NCBI GenBank assembly: GCA_037178975.1
Contig: JASJZH010000005.1
Location: forward strand, 434,001 to 498,000
DNA length: 64,000 bases
From: Oscheius tipulae
Lineage: Eukaryota > Nematoda > Chromadorea > Rhabditida > Rhabditidae
Direction of reading: 5' to 3'
Shown: positions 31,693 through 43,371 of the stretch, in pieces
Layout of the letters: every line of letters begins with the position of its first letter
Numbering within the stretch: position 1 is the stretch's first letter
Translations under genes and position numbers: made by a program
Notes under the pieces: generated by a model
Databases searched by the model: none
The model's input: only the letters and a program-made list of their open reading frames with translations
What the model was told of the DNA's origin: nothing

Positions 31693-34406
31693 TCTCCGGT
31701 GGGCAGATAATCCATCAGCCCATCTTCAGCCCCTGTGAATTTCCCTCGCCTATTTATACGCCGGCAGCTGTGAGTTCCCAATCATTTTTCAACTCGAAGA
31801 CCCTCGTCATTTTGGTCTTGTTGCAGTTATTGGCGCCAGGCTCACATGTTGTCCCCGGGGAGAACAATGCGGTTTGTAGAAAGCAGAGGGCAGAAGGAAG
31901 AGAGACCAATTTGAGTCAGAGGGATAGAGTGGGTAGTTTCGGAAGACAGAGATCCCTTGACCCATCACCTAAAAATTCTGGTGTCTATTTCTGAGCGTTG
32001 TCCTCACTCCACGTCTCTCAGTCAGCTTTAAATACCAAATGAGGCACGGAGTGCGTCAGACTTTGCGGATACTCTCTCTGTCTCTCTGTCTTTCTGTCCT
32101 AATGAATCTCCACCCACTACTCTAATCAAGCCTCTCTATCTAACTGACAACTGATTCTCCCCATCTCGTTTATACGCACGCATCAAAAATGAGACCCATA
32201 GACAACGCGTCCTTTTTCCCATTCAACGGACCCAGTAAAGCGGGAGGGGTTGACTGATTCATGGACACCCTCGCCCGGGGCAAAAAATGATTCGTAAATG
32301 GCGGAAACTCGCACTTTTTTGGAGTTTAATCGGGTATGAAAGCTGGAGTCAAAGAGTGAAGGCCAATGAAGTTTTGCAGCACAAGTCCTTATGTGGTGGC
32401 ACAAGTCGTCTTCCCTTCCTATGTGACCTTCATCAGCAACTTCTGCATGTCAGTACGGCAGGGATTGAGAAGTCTTACCAAAGGTATGAATAGAGACAAA
32501 TCGAGAAAGAGAGATAGTTAGAGAAGCCGAACCTATTAAACAAATAGCAGAGAATCATTAAGAGTACAGAGTTGAGAGAGGAGAGGTGGCCAAGCACTGA
32601 TTAAAGAGGCATAATCCCATTGTATTTTCTGAAGTTCCGTACACAGTAATAAGACTTAGTTAGACTAGAGTAGTGTCAGAACGCTGTCCATACCCGTTGA
32701 GGTCTGGAAATTGAGTTTGAGGGAGAGAGAGACAGAGCGAGAGAGTAAGGGTCAGAGTCTCCCAGACCCATTCCTTCCAATCTACCAATATCGGACAGAC
32801 TGTCCTTTACAGTATCAACAAGCTGTCAAAAAGCAGCTTCACCAGCAGCTACTCTTGTTCTACAGCGTGACTCTTTCCAAGAAAAGCAATCTCATAGTTC
32901 AAAGTTGACTTGCAACAAATTACTTGGATATAACTAACTAACAGTATATTGTTGCTTCTGTTTCGCGGCCTCGGACAAGTCTTTAAGTCTTGTCGCCCTT
33001 CTTCGACTGTATCTCTGGATCAGTGATTACAGTTTCGTAGAGAAGGAGAGAGACGGTTACGACTGTTCCGAAGTCAACTTATCCAACCTCTCTCTCATGA
33101 CTCTTTTCCAGATACAAGATCTACTTCGATCGCGACGGGGAGAACTCAACTCTGGCTGTGATAGTTGGTAAGTTCTCAACTCCTCATGCCCAGCCCAAAT
33201 TCCACCTGGCTGGACACTCCAGCTCCCTATTCAGCGTCCAAACATTGGGAATAATTGATGTGGAGAGGGTCTAACCCCCTTTTGGACGGGAGCGCGTAGG
33301 GTTTCCTAAGTCAAACAAAACCGGGAGGCTCCCACTCACAATTTTTCCAGGGGTTCAATTGGTTTTTCAGTGAAGCAGCTGGAGGCTCCGACCACGACAG
33401 AGCAGGTCTATACACAACCTCGGTATAAATGTCTCTTCGAGAGTGACTGTAGTCAAATGGATGCCGATGTGGTTCAGGGATTTGCGACGAATGTCAAAAC
33501 CTTTCTCAAGGTGGGCTTCAGTCTCAAATTGCTTCGAAAATACTTCCTTAACCCTCGAAATTGCCGGAAAGTGTCTTACTTACCTACAAAAAAGAGTGGA
33601 GGGGCTGAAACACTGAACTCATTACTTATGAGGGGGTCAGGAAGTATAAGTTCTGAGCGCATAGGAGGAGGGCGAACGTTATGAGGCATGCAAAGAAATT
33701 ACAGAGGAAGAGAGTCCAATGGGTTCAGAATATGATAGAGACAGAGAGACAGAAAGACAGACAGAGAAACAAAGAAAGATAGAAAGACAGTATGATAGAA
33801 AGACTGTTCAGGTCTACGCCTGGAAAGTCTACGAGCGCTGGTTTGCTTCCGAAGAAAAATGTACCAAAGCCAATGTCTTGGCACTTGTCCTGCTTGATGG
33901 ATTGGTCAACGATGCCCGAAAAATACCTTACGTACGATTGCATACTGGTAAGGCGTCAATTTTAGTCGTAAAGCTTTTTTTAGGAGAGACCAAGCTCCGG
34001 GCAGCCCTGGGAAATATTCAGAGTGAGGCCAACAATGCCTTAGTACAAGGCTGGCCACTTCAGGACATGTTGGATCAGTTGGTAGACGACATTGGCTACG
34101 CTCTTCATGAACTTTATGAGCTCAATGGAGAGCCAAGGGACCATTCAGTTCCAAGGTTTGTGTACTGTCTCTCTGTCTTCTTGTCACTCTACCTCTATGT
34201 CTCTCTGTCCCTCTATCATTCTCACATCTTCCAGGTGGGCCCGCCATGTGTTCTTAGCCTGTGGTATTCTGGTGGTCCTAGCGCTGACCATCGAATGGTA
34301 CATCGTCCGTCGAAGCAAGCTCGGAATACAGAAGAGCGCCAGTGGAGGAGTGAAAATTGTCTCGGCGGCCAATAAGAGCAAGACACATCTAATGTTCCAG
34401 GCCTAG
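31693..34406 (+). CDS. Single-pass membrane protein, unknown, 5' end not located
   Basis: Exons chain in one frame: 31693-31769 (SGGQIIHQPIFSPCEFPSP), 31827-31871 (LLAPGSHVVPGENNA), 32380-32483 (HKSLCGGTSRLPFLCDLHQQ), from 33115 (YKIYFDRDGENSTLAVIV), about 33372-33510 (VKQLEAPTTTEQVYTQPRYK), about 33811-33945 (VYAWKVYERWFASEEKCTKANVLALVLLDG), about 33984-34157 and about 34232-34406. The last exon supplies one membrane helix (HVFLACGILVVLALTIEWYIV) followed by a basic tail (RRSKLGIQKSASGGVKIVSAANKSK). The part before the helix is cysteine-containing and predicted extracellular or luminal. No known domain was recognised. Stop TAG is at 34404-34406. It converges with the lipase gene with only about 154 bp between stops. 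Introns are rich in GAGACAGA tracts. Confidence 0.6.
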
Positions 34407-34560
34407 AACTCTTGTCAACTTGTGGCCTGACAGATATGCTAACGTTTATGTCTTACGGGAAACCCTGTCCAGAGTGGTCTCAGCTGATTTCTGGGTCATA
34501 AGTGAGAGAAATGTAATGTATAAAGATGTTATATTAAATCTGTGTCTCTGTCAGCACACT

Positions 34561-36009
34561 TTACTCCAACAGATTATGCAAACACACGTAAAATGAGATC
34601 ACGATAGCAGAGAACAGGCCCAAATTCGAGGATGAGTCAACACAGCCGCCCCACCCGTACTCCGATATGTAATGGTTGAAATATATAAGGTGCTCACTCA
34701 TTGCCTGAAATTCTATCAGCCTGACATTAGCCAGCGCTTACTCCTTTCCCATAGTTCCAGAACCTCTTGTTGTCACTACAGGAATCGTCTTCTCCATATG
34801 AGTCACTGCATAATGTATAGGACTTGAAGCTCTTGTCGTACCTAGTAATCTCTTTGTCTCTGTTTCTGTCTCCGTGTCTCTGTCTCTCCGACCCTCCTCA
34901 TTGAACTAACCCACCATATTTCTCTGGTATGATGAAAAGGATTGGCAGGAGCTGTCATATCGTCCTCATGAAGTGGTGGTAGATGTGGAACAGGGTCAGT
35001 GTAATGCACAACCCGAAAACTGTAAGGAACGTACTTCTGGGAAGTTCTGCGTACTACACAGCCAAGAGTACGGTTACCTGGAATACTGTAGCATAGTCAT
35101 AATCTCCCGCCCTCGGCTCTCCGAAAGTTATGAGACTGACATCGAACTGAATATGTGAGAAAATTCAAAAGAGGACTTACAGGATCGTCGATCACTCCTT
35201 TATGAGACAGTCTAAAAGCTGTCATGGCCGCCAGAGCTCCTCCTAGAGAATGACCGGTCACGTAGTAACGATAGCCTTTGTATCTGTCAACGTTACGACT
35301 GAGATCGGCAAAAGAGCTCACTTTCTTGTGATAGGAAGAACCATAGCATTCCAAAGATCATTCATGGCTCGGTAGAAGTACTTATTTACACGACCACAGG
35401 ATTCATAAACTCCGGATTTGTCTGGAAAGACAGTTAAATAGACAAAAAGACAGAGAGACCGAGCTTGGACATACCTGTCTCATTATACACAACATAGTCA
35501 ATCAGTCCGTATCTCAGCTCCTAAAAGCTTTGTTCACAATTTTCAAGAAGTCCCCTACCTGTTCTAGTTGACTAATCCCCTCTGTCCCTCTAAATGACAA
35601 AATGACGGTCTTACTTTGAACAGAGACTGCCGAATATGCTTGACATTCATTTTGTAGCTGAAAAAGTACCATTTTGGGATAGAGAATTCTGTCACCTTGT
35701 CACAGGAAGTTGTCAAAGTCACCAGAACAGTAAAAAGTTCTGTTGGATAGGTTTTCTCCAGACACGAATGTCTGGAACTGGTATTGCTCGCGCTAGGATA
35801 GGCTGCTGCCGCCAAATTCAGAAAGTCCCTAGCCATCGTTTCATTGTATCGCGAGTAGGTGGAAAATGTGCCTACTACCTATAAACAAGAGAGTACGGAA
35901 GAGAAAACATTGCAAACCAGGAAGCAGAGACAGAGGGAAAGACGCATGGGAAGAAGCAAGTCACAATTCTATGGTCCCTTATCAGTTTGAGGCGATATCG
36001 TTGAATCAT
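34561..36009 (-). CDS. Class 3 (fungal-type) secreted lipase
   Basis: This is an alpha/beta-hydrolase of the lipase class 3 family, expected to cleave acylglycerols outside the cell or in the gut. Exons on the minus strand give MARDFLNLAAAAYPSAS, HSCLEKTYPTELFTVL, then LQNECQAYSAVSVQSKTVILSFRGTEG, ELRYGLIDYVVYNET, SGVYESCGRVNKYFYRAMNDLWNA, YRYYVTGHSLGGALAAMTA (nucleophile Ser), DVSLITFGEPRAGDYDYA, FRVVHYTDPVPHLPP (catalytic Asp) and FHHTREIWW (catalytic His). The C-terminus has DDSCSDNKRFWNYGKG, then AMSEHLIYFNHYISEYG and a hydrophobic end. A 38-nt intron (GTGAGC...GTTGACAG) near 35290-35330 resolves an apparent frameshift before GHSLGG. The start is tentative (36009); an upstream signal-peptide exon may exist. 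Confidence 0.85.
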
Positions 36010-36244
36010 AAGGCCTATTCTGGAGGGTGACGTGAAGGGGGAAGCCTAAGACATGCATAAAAAGTTATGGAATATGAGTCAGAGAGACCCTAGCGAAGTT
36101 CATACTCTTGCAGAAACTACCAAATATCTGTCTGTTCCTGATTTCTCAAAGAGTAAGATAATATGAGAGAGACCGAGACAGAGACGTACCCAAAATAGAT
36201 GGCAGGCTTGAGAATGTGAGTTTGGTGAGGTTTGTTCCTACGGC

Positions 36245-36856
36245 TTAGACATTATTAAACGTGAGTGTGTTTCTGACTTGTCCAGTGACTTTTGAATCGA
36301 ACTCAAGGCTGTGCAGGATGACCACGCAGTTGCCTAGTTCAGTAACTTTCTTGACAGGAACCGGAAAGATGCAATCCAAGTCTTGGATGACATCTGGGTT
36401 TTGAGAGATAGACTTCGGATGTTTGATTGTAGACTGATTCAGCATGTTGTTTCCCGTGATCTGCTTGGCTGCCAATTGTTCGTCTTTCTCCAGTTCACGA
36501 TCAAATCCGATCTTTGCCAGCTTCGGGTTGTTGCGAATCGCGCGACCAAGTTTGTCTGCAATTGTTTTAACTTTTCCAGATGAACTAACGGTATGCTAGA
36601 AAATAAAGGGATCAAGCTTTGAAACTCAATAGGTTCCAGCTCGGGATTGTTCTTTATGGTGATGTTATAGAAAATCAAGTTGAAGTAGAGCGGTTTCTCT
36701 TCTGTTCCTCTAATCGTGAGTTTCTTGGCCTTGCCCGAGGCGATTTTATGTACACCATTCCATCTTCCACGGGTTTGATTCGAAAGGTAGAATTTCAGCT
36801 GACTCTCGGTCGGATTGCTCAGATATCTGCCGATGCGGATTTCTTCAAGTTGGGAC
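36245..36856 (-). CDS. Unknown protein, frame conflict between halves
   Basis: Two coding-looking blocks lie on the minus strand. The first, after a TTGCAG acceptor at 36857, reads SQLEEIRIGRYLSNPTESQL and continues through GRWNGVHKIASGKAKKLTIRG to NITIKNNPELEPIEFQSLIP. The second reads ADKLGRAIRNNPKLAKIGFD, ELEKDEQLAAKQITGNN and VKKVTELGNCVVILHSLEFD, ending LTFNNV with TAA at 36245-36247. The blocks are in different frames, and I find no GT donor that joins them cleanly near 36560-36620. Either a non-standard donor is used or there is an indel. No domain recognised; the second block faintly recalls CAP/SCP proteins but lacks their signatures. Confidence 0.45.
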
Positions 36857-37257
36857 CTGCAACTATCCAGTTAGTTCAGCAGAAAATATTGCTTTGCTTT
36901 TCTTCGTAAAAAGTTTCTAAATTGCTCAACGAAAACAATGTTTTTCTAGAGAATAAGGGAGTTAATTGATTTTCAGCAAAAGCAACCTATTCAAGGTTCC
37001 AACTAGGAAATACGAAAATAGCGTGTAGCTTCGGGTATCGAAAGGCAAAGTTTCTGGAGCAAAATGATTCTTGGAAAGCAGAAAAATGGCAGACGGTCAA
37101 GTTTTCATGGAAGACATGACCGCCTGGAGATGGAGCCTGTATGACTAGAACAATAAAGTAGCGCAGGTGAAAGGTTTCATCTTTTTTACGTCTGAATACC
37201 AAAACAATACTCGCTATGTTTTCAAGTTTATTCAGATACAGAATATCCACGCGGGCT

Positions 37258-38548
37258 CTACTTCTTCTGTTTGTCCGGTAAGACGGGGCTCTTGTCGGCC
37301 GAGTCCTTCTTCTTCGGCTTGGTCTTGCTCGAGGCCTTCTTGCCAATTCTCTTCTTGTCGGCCTCATGTCTTTTCTGGGCTCCCTTGTCCTCGCGATTGA
37401 AGTAGAGCGAGCCGGAGTCACTATCGATACCGTGGAGCTCTTCGCCGAATTGGGGCGGCTTCAGGATACGGTAGCTCAGATGGCCGCTGGAACCGACGAC
37501 GAGCACGGCTCCCGAGTTGGCCAAATCGGCCTGGTAGCGAGGGGCAGTGAAGATGGTGATGAGCTTGCGATTGGCGAACTCAGAGTAGCCGGTCATCATC
37601 ATCAGGAAAGAGATTCTGTGGACAGAGACCGAGACAGAGACCTACCTGATGAGCTCGAACGATGAGTTTGATGCCGAGCCTCTCGCAGGTCTCATGTACC
37701 ATGTCCTCACCGAAGAAGACGCTCACTCCGCGAACCGTATTGAATCTGTAGCCGGCCATATTCGTCATCGGGTCGCTCCAGAGCAGATCCATCGCGAGCA
37801 GATTGGTCGGTGGGTCTTCCAGGGGACGAGGGATCTCCTCAATGTCAGTCAGCTTGTTCAGATGGGGCGAGAGGCCGCCATGCATGCAAAGAATTCGACT
37901 GCCGACCAGACCAGCCACCGGCATCCAGCTGAAGATCTCATTGAACTTGATCCAAATGTCGTCCGCATTCTCTTCGCCGAATCGGTCCGAGATCTCGTCA
38001 TAGAAGCCGTACTCTTTGTTGATGGCTCTGGTCTCGTGGTTCCCGCGCAGCAGCTGGTACTTGTCTGGGTAGCGACATTTGAGGGCAAAGACGAGAAGGA
38101 CACACTCGAGAGAGTGACGGCCGCGGTCCACGTAGTCACCGAGAAACATGAACTTGTATTTGAGGGCACCGGACAGGGTCGGGTCGTCCCAGTCACTGAT
38201 CCTCTCCTTGGTCAGACAGCTGAACATGCGCAGCAGGTCGTAGAACTGACCGTGGATGTCTGGAAAAAAACTGTGATTCTGTCTCTGTGCCACCGTATCG
38301 GTAACATACTGTTTCTCTGTCTCTATCAGTAGATCACTCTGTCCCAGTAACCCCCACTTACCTCCCACGATGATACAGGGCGGATTGAGTCGTGCCAACA
38401 TGGACGTCTTGGAGAGGATATCCTTTACCTGTTCCAGCAACTCCATGATCTCTTCCTGCTTGTACTTGTGCATCCTACCGTTAATGGCATTTTTCGCGAT
38501 GAGGTGCCGATTGATGAAGGCGTCGAGGTCCATGACGGAGAGAGGCAT
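37258..38548 (-). CDS. PP1-type serine/threonine phosphatase, nematode GSP-3/4-like
   Basis: This is a metal-dependent protein phosphatase. The ATG at 38548 opens MPLSVMDLDAFINRHLIAKN. The metal and phosphate motifs are all present: VGDIHGQF (split by intron 1), GDYVDRG, LLRGNHETR, CMHGGLSP and VRAHQ. After intron 2 comes MMMTGYSEFANRKLITIFTAPRYQADLANSGA. The usual APNYCGEF is APRYQADL, so the cysteine that reacts with microcystin in PP1 is missing. A Lys-rich C-terminal tail (DKKRIGKKASSKTKPKKKD) replaces the PP1 tail. Nematode sperm phosphatases GSP-3/GSP-4 are divergent PP1s, so a role in sperm meiosis and motility is a fair inference. Stop TAG is at 37258-37260; AATAAA follows at 37232-37227. 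The acceptor of intron 2 is abnormal. Confidence 0.88.
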
Positions 38549-38762
38549 CTTGAGGTGGCCAGCTGCTGACAAGACTGCCGAGAAGGCTGACTGGTAGTCT
38601 GGTAGCCGGAGTTAAACTTGACTTGTCAAATCTTGTCAGTGTCTCTCTAATGACCACTTGCTGTCAAATGCTATGGAGCAATCAAGTAGAGTAGAGACAC
38701 AAGTGCTTGTCTAGACATTTATGAGCATCACGTAAAATCTACTGTAACTTTCCTCTTCCGCT

Positions 38763-41700
38763 TTACGTCTTCTTCGCCTTCTTCTCATTCGAGACGAACT
38801 TGTCCTTCTTCTTGTCTCCATCAGGTGAGGAAGTAGGAGCGAGGTATTGGGTTCTGGCTGAGGTGACTTCTCCTTTCTCGGCTTGACAAGCATAGCATCG
38901 GTCTATCATCTCCTCGGTACAGTGACGACAAAAGGTGGCTGCACACTCGGAGCAGAACTTCAACTTGGCCGGACGGAGGTAGATCTGACAGAGGAGGCAC
39001 TGTCCTGTTTTGAAGATGCGGTCGAGAACTTTCAGCTTGAACCAGCTGTTGGAACTTGGCCAGGCTCTGAAAGAGGCAATGGTTGACAGAGACAGTTGGA
39101 CAGAGAGACAGAGACAAACGAACCTATCATTTTCGTCCTGTTCCCGCTGGATATCTCTCTGCTGGACACAGAAACGAATCCTGGCACGAGCTTCCTGACG
39201 ATCCTTGTTCCTCAAGAAGGCAATCTTGTTATAGAGGAAGATGAGACGAACACGATCCCGCTTGGGAAACATGAAGGGCAGGAGGAAGTTGATGACGATG
39301 CGCTTGACAAAGTAGGAGAAGAAGACCTGAAGCAGCAGCTGAAGGAAGAGAGGCAGTCCAATCCAGAGCACATATTGGACAATGTCGGGACGATAAGGGT
39401 GATGAAGACAGTGCAGATTCGTGACTACCTGGAAAATTGAGAGTGACAGTGACTGTGAGAGTGACTCACTTCCTCCTGCTCCGTCGTCCTATTGACTTTG
39501 ACCATGTTGTTGATAAAATCGGCAACCACTCCTTTGCCCGTGACGACAATCTCCGCGCTGGCTTTCGACTCCATGTGAATTGTCTTCTCCGAGGCTGTGA
39601 CCAGCTTTTCCAGGAAGAGGTAGATGTACCAGTCGACGAGGACTATGGTCATACTGAAGAAGGCCGTTATGAGCCAGATGAGGAAGGGTCGCCAGGCGGC
39701 ACAAAACTCCAGACGGGTAGGCTTGCTGAATACTTTCTTCAGCTTCCATTTCTTCCATTCGCTCTTTTCCAGACGGAGGAGGGCGTATTTGCCGGTTTGG
39801 TGACGGTGCTCATCTATCAGCCAGAAGGGTCTGAAAGTTTCTATGTCTCTCTGTCTCTCGGTCTCCCTGTCTCTCTATTTCTCTGCCTGTTTCTCTGTTC
39901 CTATCACCACCTTCCAATAAAGCAATTGTTGAAGTCGACATTCCCGTTGTACTTCTCAATCGTCGTCACGGCCTGACTGAACAGCTTGTAGAGGGTGAAG
40001 ATCATCGCAGCGACAAAAACCTGTCGCACACTGGTAATGATCGACGTCACGTACTCTTTGCCGGCCTTGATCAGTAGAAGGACGTCTCGAAGACTGTATT
40101 CCATCTCGATCCGAGGTGCCTCCATCGCAATCATGTGCAAACTGACATGCAGTTCGTTATCGAGTTCCTTGGTCATGTTAGATACTTCGAGAAGGTCTCC
40201 TTCCATTGCCTGACTGCCGGACAGTTTCGTGGCCTCACTCTGACAGACCGAGAGCTGCTGCCGACGCCGTGACAGATCCTGACAGCTGGACTCCATGCTG
40301 AACTTTTTACAGACAAAGTGGTTGACCAGGAGGGGCAGGGAGTCGTAGCATTTTTTCTGAAAGCGAGTAGTTAAAAAAGGAAGAGAGAAAGAGATGTAGA
40401 CATACAGAGACACAAAGATAAGAGGGACAGAGAGACAGCGAAGCAGAGAACAAAATCTTACCTGAACACTGGCAAAGAGTTCTCTACACTTCTCAATTCC
40501 CCTCGAGAAGATGTCCTTGCATCGCTGCTGCATCCTGTGGACGATCCGCTGACCGACACTCGTCTTGAATCGAGTCCATTCGGGTCTGTTCCCAGTCATG
40601 TTTCGCATTTCTTCCTCCGTCAGACCGATTTCTTCGGAATCGTCAAGGGCACCAGCACCGAGAGCACGCCTTTGGGATAGGATCTGTAGCTGTTGCTCCG
40701 TCTTATCCATCACGACATCTTCGGTCGTCTTCTCCTCGCGAATCTCGGCGAGAAAGGGGGCAATCAGTTGACGGACAAAGCCGACAGCTTGCTTCAAAAC
40801 ACGGAGACCCTTGTCTAAACGGAGCAATGGCTATGGTCTGTCTCTGTCTGTTTGTCACTCACTCAGTTGTCGCTCCAGCAACTCTTCTAGCGGTCCCGTG
40901 AACATTGCCACACGATTCGAAATGATCTGTAACAATTCCTTGAACTCTTTCCGACAAATAATCCCACCTTGGCCTGAACTTGCAGATGACAGACGATTAT
41001 TTCGGCCGTCAGCTTGTAATTTTCGACAATGTTGTGAATCGGTCCATCCATGATGCTGTTTCCGACTAAAAGAGTCAACGGTGCCTGTCCATTTTGGCCC
41101 AAGACGCCGAGAAGAAGCAGGAAGAGGGCACATCGAAAGGTCGGACTCTTGCTGAACATGCCTGCAGTGGACAAGATGACGATCCATTTGACAACGAGAC
41201 TCAAGTATGGGTCGAAGTCGCCAAAGTTGAGATTCTTCCAGGCGAGATAGTAGATGCAGGAGCAGAACACGAGACCGAACAGACTATTGATCACGTAGCG
41301 GAGACATTTGTAGTCGGACACCTCACTGGAAATGTCTCTATCTCTCTGTCTCTACCACTCTGCCTCTGTGTGTATTCCTCCTTGCCAATTTGTCTCTCGT
41401 CTCTTTGACCCTCTCTCTGTGTCTCTCTATCCCTCTGTCTCTCTGCTTTCCTGTCCCTCTATCTCTATGCCTCCCTTTCAATCTGTACCTCTCTATCTTT
41501 ATGTCTCCCTGTTTCTACCAACTAACCTGTGAAGCATGTAGTCTGTGAAGAAGTTGACATCTTTCCTCTTACGAACACGACAACGCTTTTGGTCATCGAA
41601 GAGACGACGGAGCAACATGCTGCTGAAGAAAGCGGACATCTGATGATAATCAACAGTTTTGAAGTTTGCAAATAACTTCAAATTCCGGATAGTTGGACAG

Positions 41701-41804
41701 TAATTAGTAGCAGCAAAAGAATATTCGATAACTTCTTGTAGACTACTGCCTGACTGTCTGTGAATTTTCCCCTGAAGACTACTGTTCAAACGACTTAAAC
41801 GTTC
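38763..41804 (-). CDS. SPE-42/SPE-49-like DC-STAMP and RING-type sperm membrane protein
   Basis: This is a multipass membrane protein with a DC-STAMP-like domain and C-terminal zinc-binding knuckles, the layout of C. elegans SPE-42/SPE-49, Drosophila Sneaky and vertebrate DCST1/2, which act in sperm-egg membrane events. The first exon found (after TTTAG at about 41805) reads ERLSRLNSSLQGKIHRQ. Then come EVSDYKCLRYVINSLFGLVFCSCIYYLAWK, VGNSIMDGPIHNIVENYKLTAEII, a long helical part (40460-40800), CRYFV-like helices, RQVFVAAMIFTLYKLFSQ, PFLIWLITAFFSMTIVLVDWYIYLF, VQYVLWIGLPLFLQLLLQVFFSYFV. The end has CLLCQIYLRPAKLKFCSEC and FCRHCTEEMIDRCYAC, four CxxC pairs, then a Lys-rich tail. Stop TAA is at 38763-38765. 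The initiating exon is not located. Confidence 0.88.
41332..41515. repeat. Example TCTCTGTC tract in an SPE-42-like intron
   Basis: About 185 nt of imperfect (TCTCTGTC)n with T/C substitutions fills nearly the whole intron between two SPE-42-like exons. Similar tracts occur throughout 0.2-53.4 kb, for example 226-297, 4037-4075, 19139-19258, 27040-27130, 28560-28750, 33730-33800, 42147-42240 and 43455-43590. Translated, they give artefact runs such as SLSLCLS or RDRDRE. Confidence 0.85.
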
Positions 41805-42406
41805 CTAAAGGATTCGAACACCACAAGCACTTCCCCCAAAATTGAATTATACATGCTCTTTTGGCGCCTCATTGTCCTAGCTCGCTCATCGCAACCAGCT
41901 TGCCTTCAGCCCAATGTCTCTCGTAAAAATCCCATACCATTTTCCGGATTCACGAGAGTGGGAGCCACATGCGTTCCTCCCATCGGCCCGCTTTCAAAAA
42001 CAAATTCGCAATTACCCGTCCGTGTCCAATTGGTTTGGACTCCTGGGCCCTCGAAAGAGGGCCTCACACACCCGGATCTCGTATTAGGTGGTCGGTATTG
42101 CGTGACGCATTTTTGAGAGGGGACCGGGAGCTATGTTGCAATGAAATTGAATGACAGAGACAGAAAGAGAGACAGAGATAGAGATAGAGACAGAGATAAG
42201 GACAGATACAGAGACAGAGATAGAGACAGAGACAGAAACAACAATTCATTCTATCATCACCCTATTCGTTTCCTGCCATACTCTAGGTATCTAGAGAAGG
42301 CGGACCCCTACTCTCCCTCTCTCCCTCATCCCCAAAGGCGGAGTTTTTGGCACAGAGAGGAAGCTGTCAGTTTCAGCCCTGAAGGCTACTGCCCCCTCAT
42401 CAGCCC
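41805..42406. other. Spacer with a pure GACAGA-type tract
   Basis: No gene supported. At 42147-42240 there is about 95 nt of almost pure GACAGAGA-type repeat, one of the cleanest tracts in the window. The missing first exon of the SPE-42-like gene may lie here. Confidence 0.5.
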
Positions 42407-42502
42407 ATGATGATCATCTCGTACTTGGCTAAAATTGTTCTCCTACTGCCAGAGCTCTCCTCGGCCGATAACGATCGACTGAATGAGCTCGCCATGCAAC
42501 AG
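42407..42502 (+). CDS. Isolated signal-peptide exon
   Basis: An ATG at 42407 opens MMIISYLAKIVLLLPELSSADNDRLNELAMQQ, a good signal peptide, ending at a GT donor (CAACAG|GTTCGT). No following exon could be assigned with confidence. It might be the first exon of the channel gene at 44872, skipping the exons at 43372-44076, or belong to an unrecognised secreted protein. Confidence 0.35.
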
Positions 42503-43371
42503 GTTCGTGTTTCCACCATATTTCATGGTCAGTTTTGTATTCGAGACAGAGAGACAAAGACAGTGGGACAGAGAGGGATAGAGAGACAGAGCGTCTTCTT
42601 TCACCCAGCTCTCGAAACTTGCTACTGGCTTCCCAAAAGTTCACCTAACCTCTGAACACCTCATTGCATGTTCCTATGATTCCTGGTCATAAATATCAAG
42701 GTAGCTTACTTGACGAAACCTCAGCACCTTTTAGTGTATTTTTAACTGCTTGCGTAATCTAACAGCAGTATACAGGGAGAGAGAGACACAGAGACAAGGA
42801 GACAGAAAGACAGAGACAGTAGCTCCCAGTTTCTCTAACTTGAAATCAGAAAGGCATCTCGCCATAACAATCATATATTCTTTTGCCACCTCTCAATAAT
42901 CTCGAGTCCTCTCCCTAGAATTCTTCCTCCTCTTATTTTTCTTACGAGCCCCTCCGTCATGCACCTATAAGAGGGGCCGCACAGAATGGAATGAACAGGA
43001 ATAATGGAGTTCAACTGAGCGTGAAATGAGGGAGAAAAGGGAAAAAGTGTGTGTGTGCAGGAGCAAGGGCTCAAGAACCAAAAGACTTTGAGGATTTTGG
43101 TACATCGTACCAAACCGACCCATTTCTGATTCCTTCTTCCAGCACAACAAAACGGCCTGCTAGGTGCTCAAAGAGCATCCGTTTTGGGGCGGATTTAGAC
43201 GGAGTCCCGCTTATTTCATTGGACTTCCAGGGGGAGAGAAGAGGGGGACAGATAAGACACATGCGAAAGTTTTGTGCTCAATTAGATGCTGCCGCAGGGA
43301 GACTTTGTGAATTTGGGACAGAGTGAGGAAAATGACGGGAACGGAGCAGAAACCAAGGTTTTCAGCAAGAG

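Noticed and set aside
35280-35350. Apparent frameshift in the lipase just before GHSLGG
   Set aside because: A 38-nt intron with GTGAGC donor and GTTGACAG acceptor restores the frame and the normal spacing to the nucleophile motif.
42141-42410. Open frame with RDRDRDRDRDKDRYRDRD
   Set aside because: Direct translation of the GACAGA tract; no start context, introns or homology.
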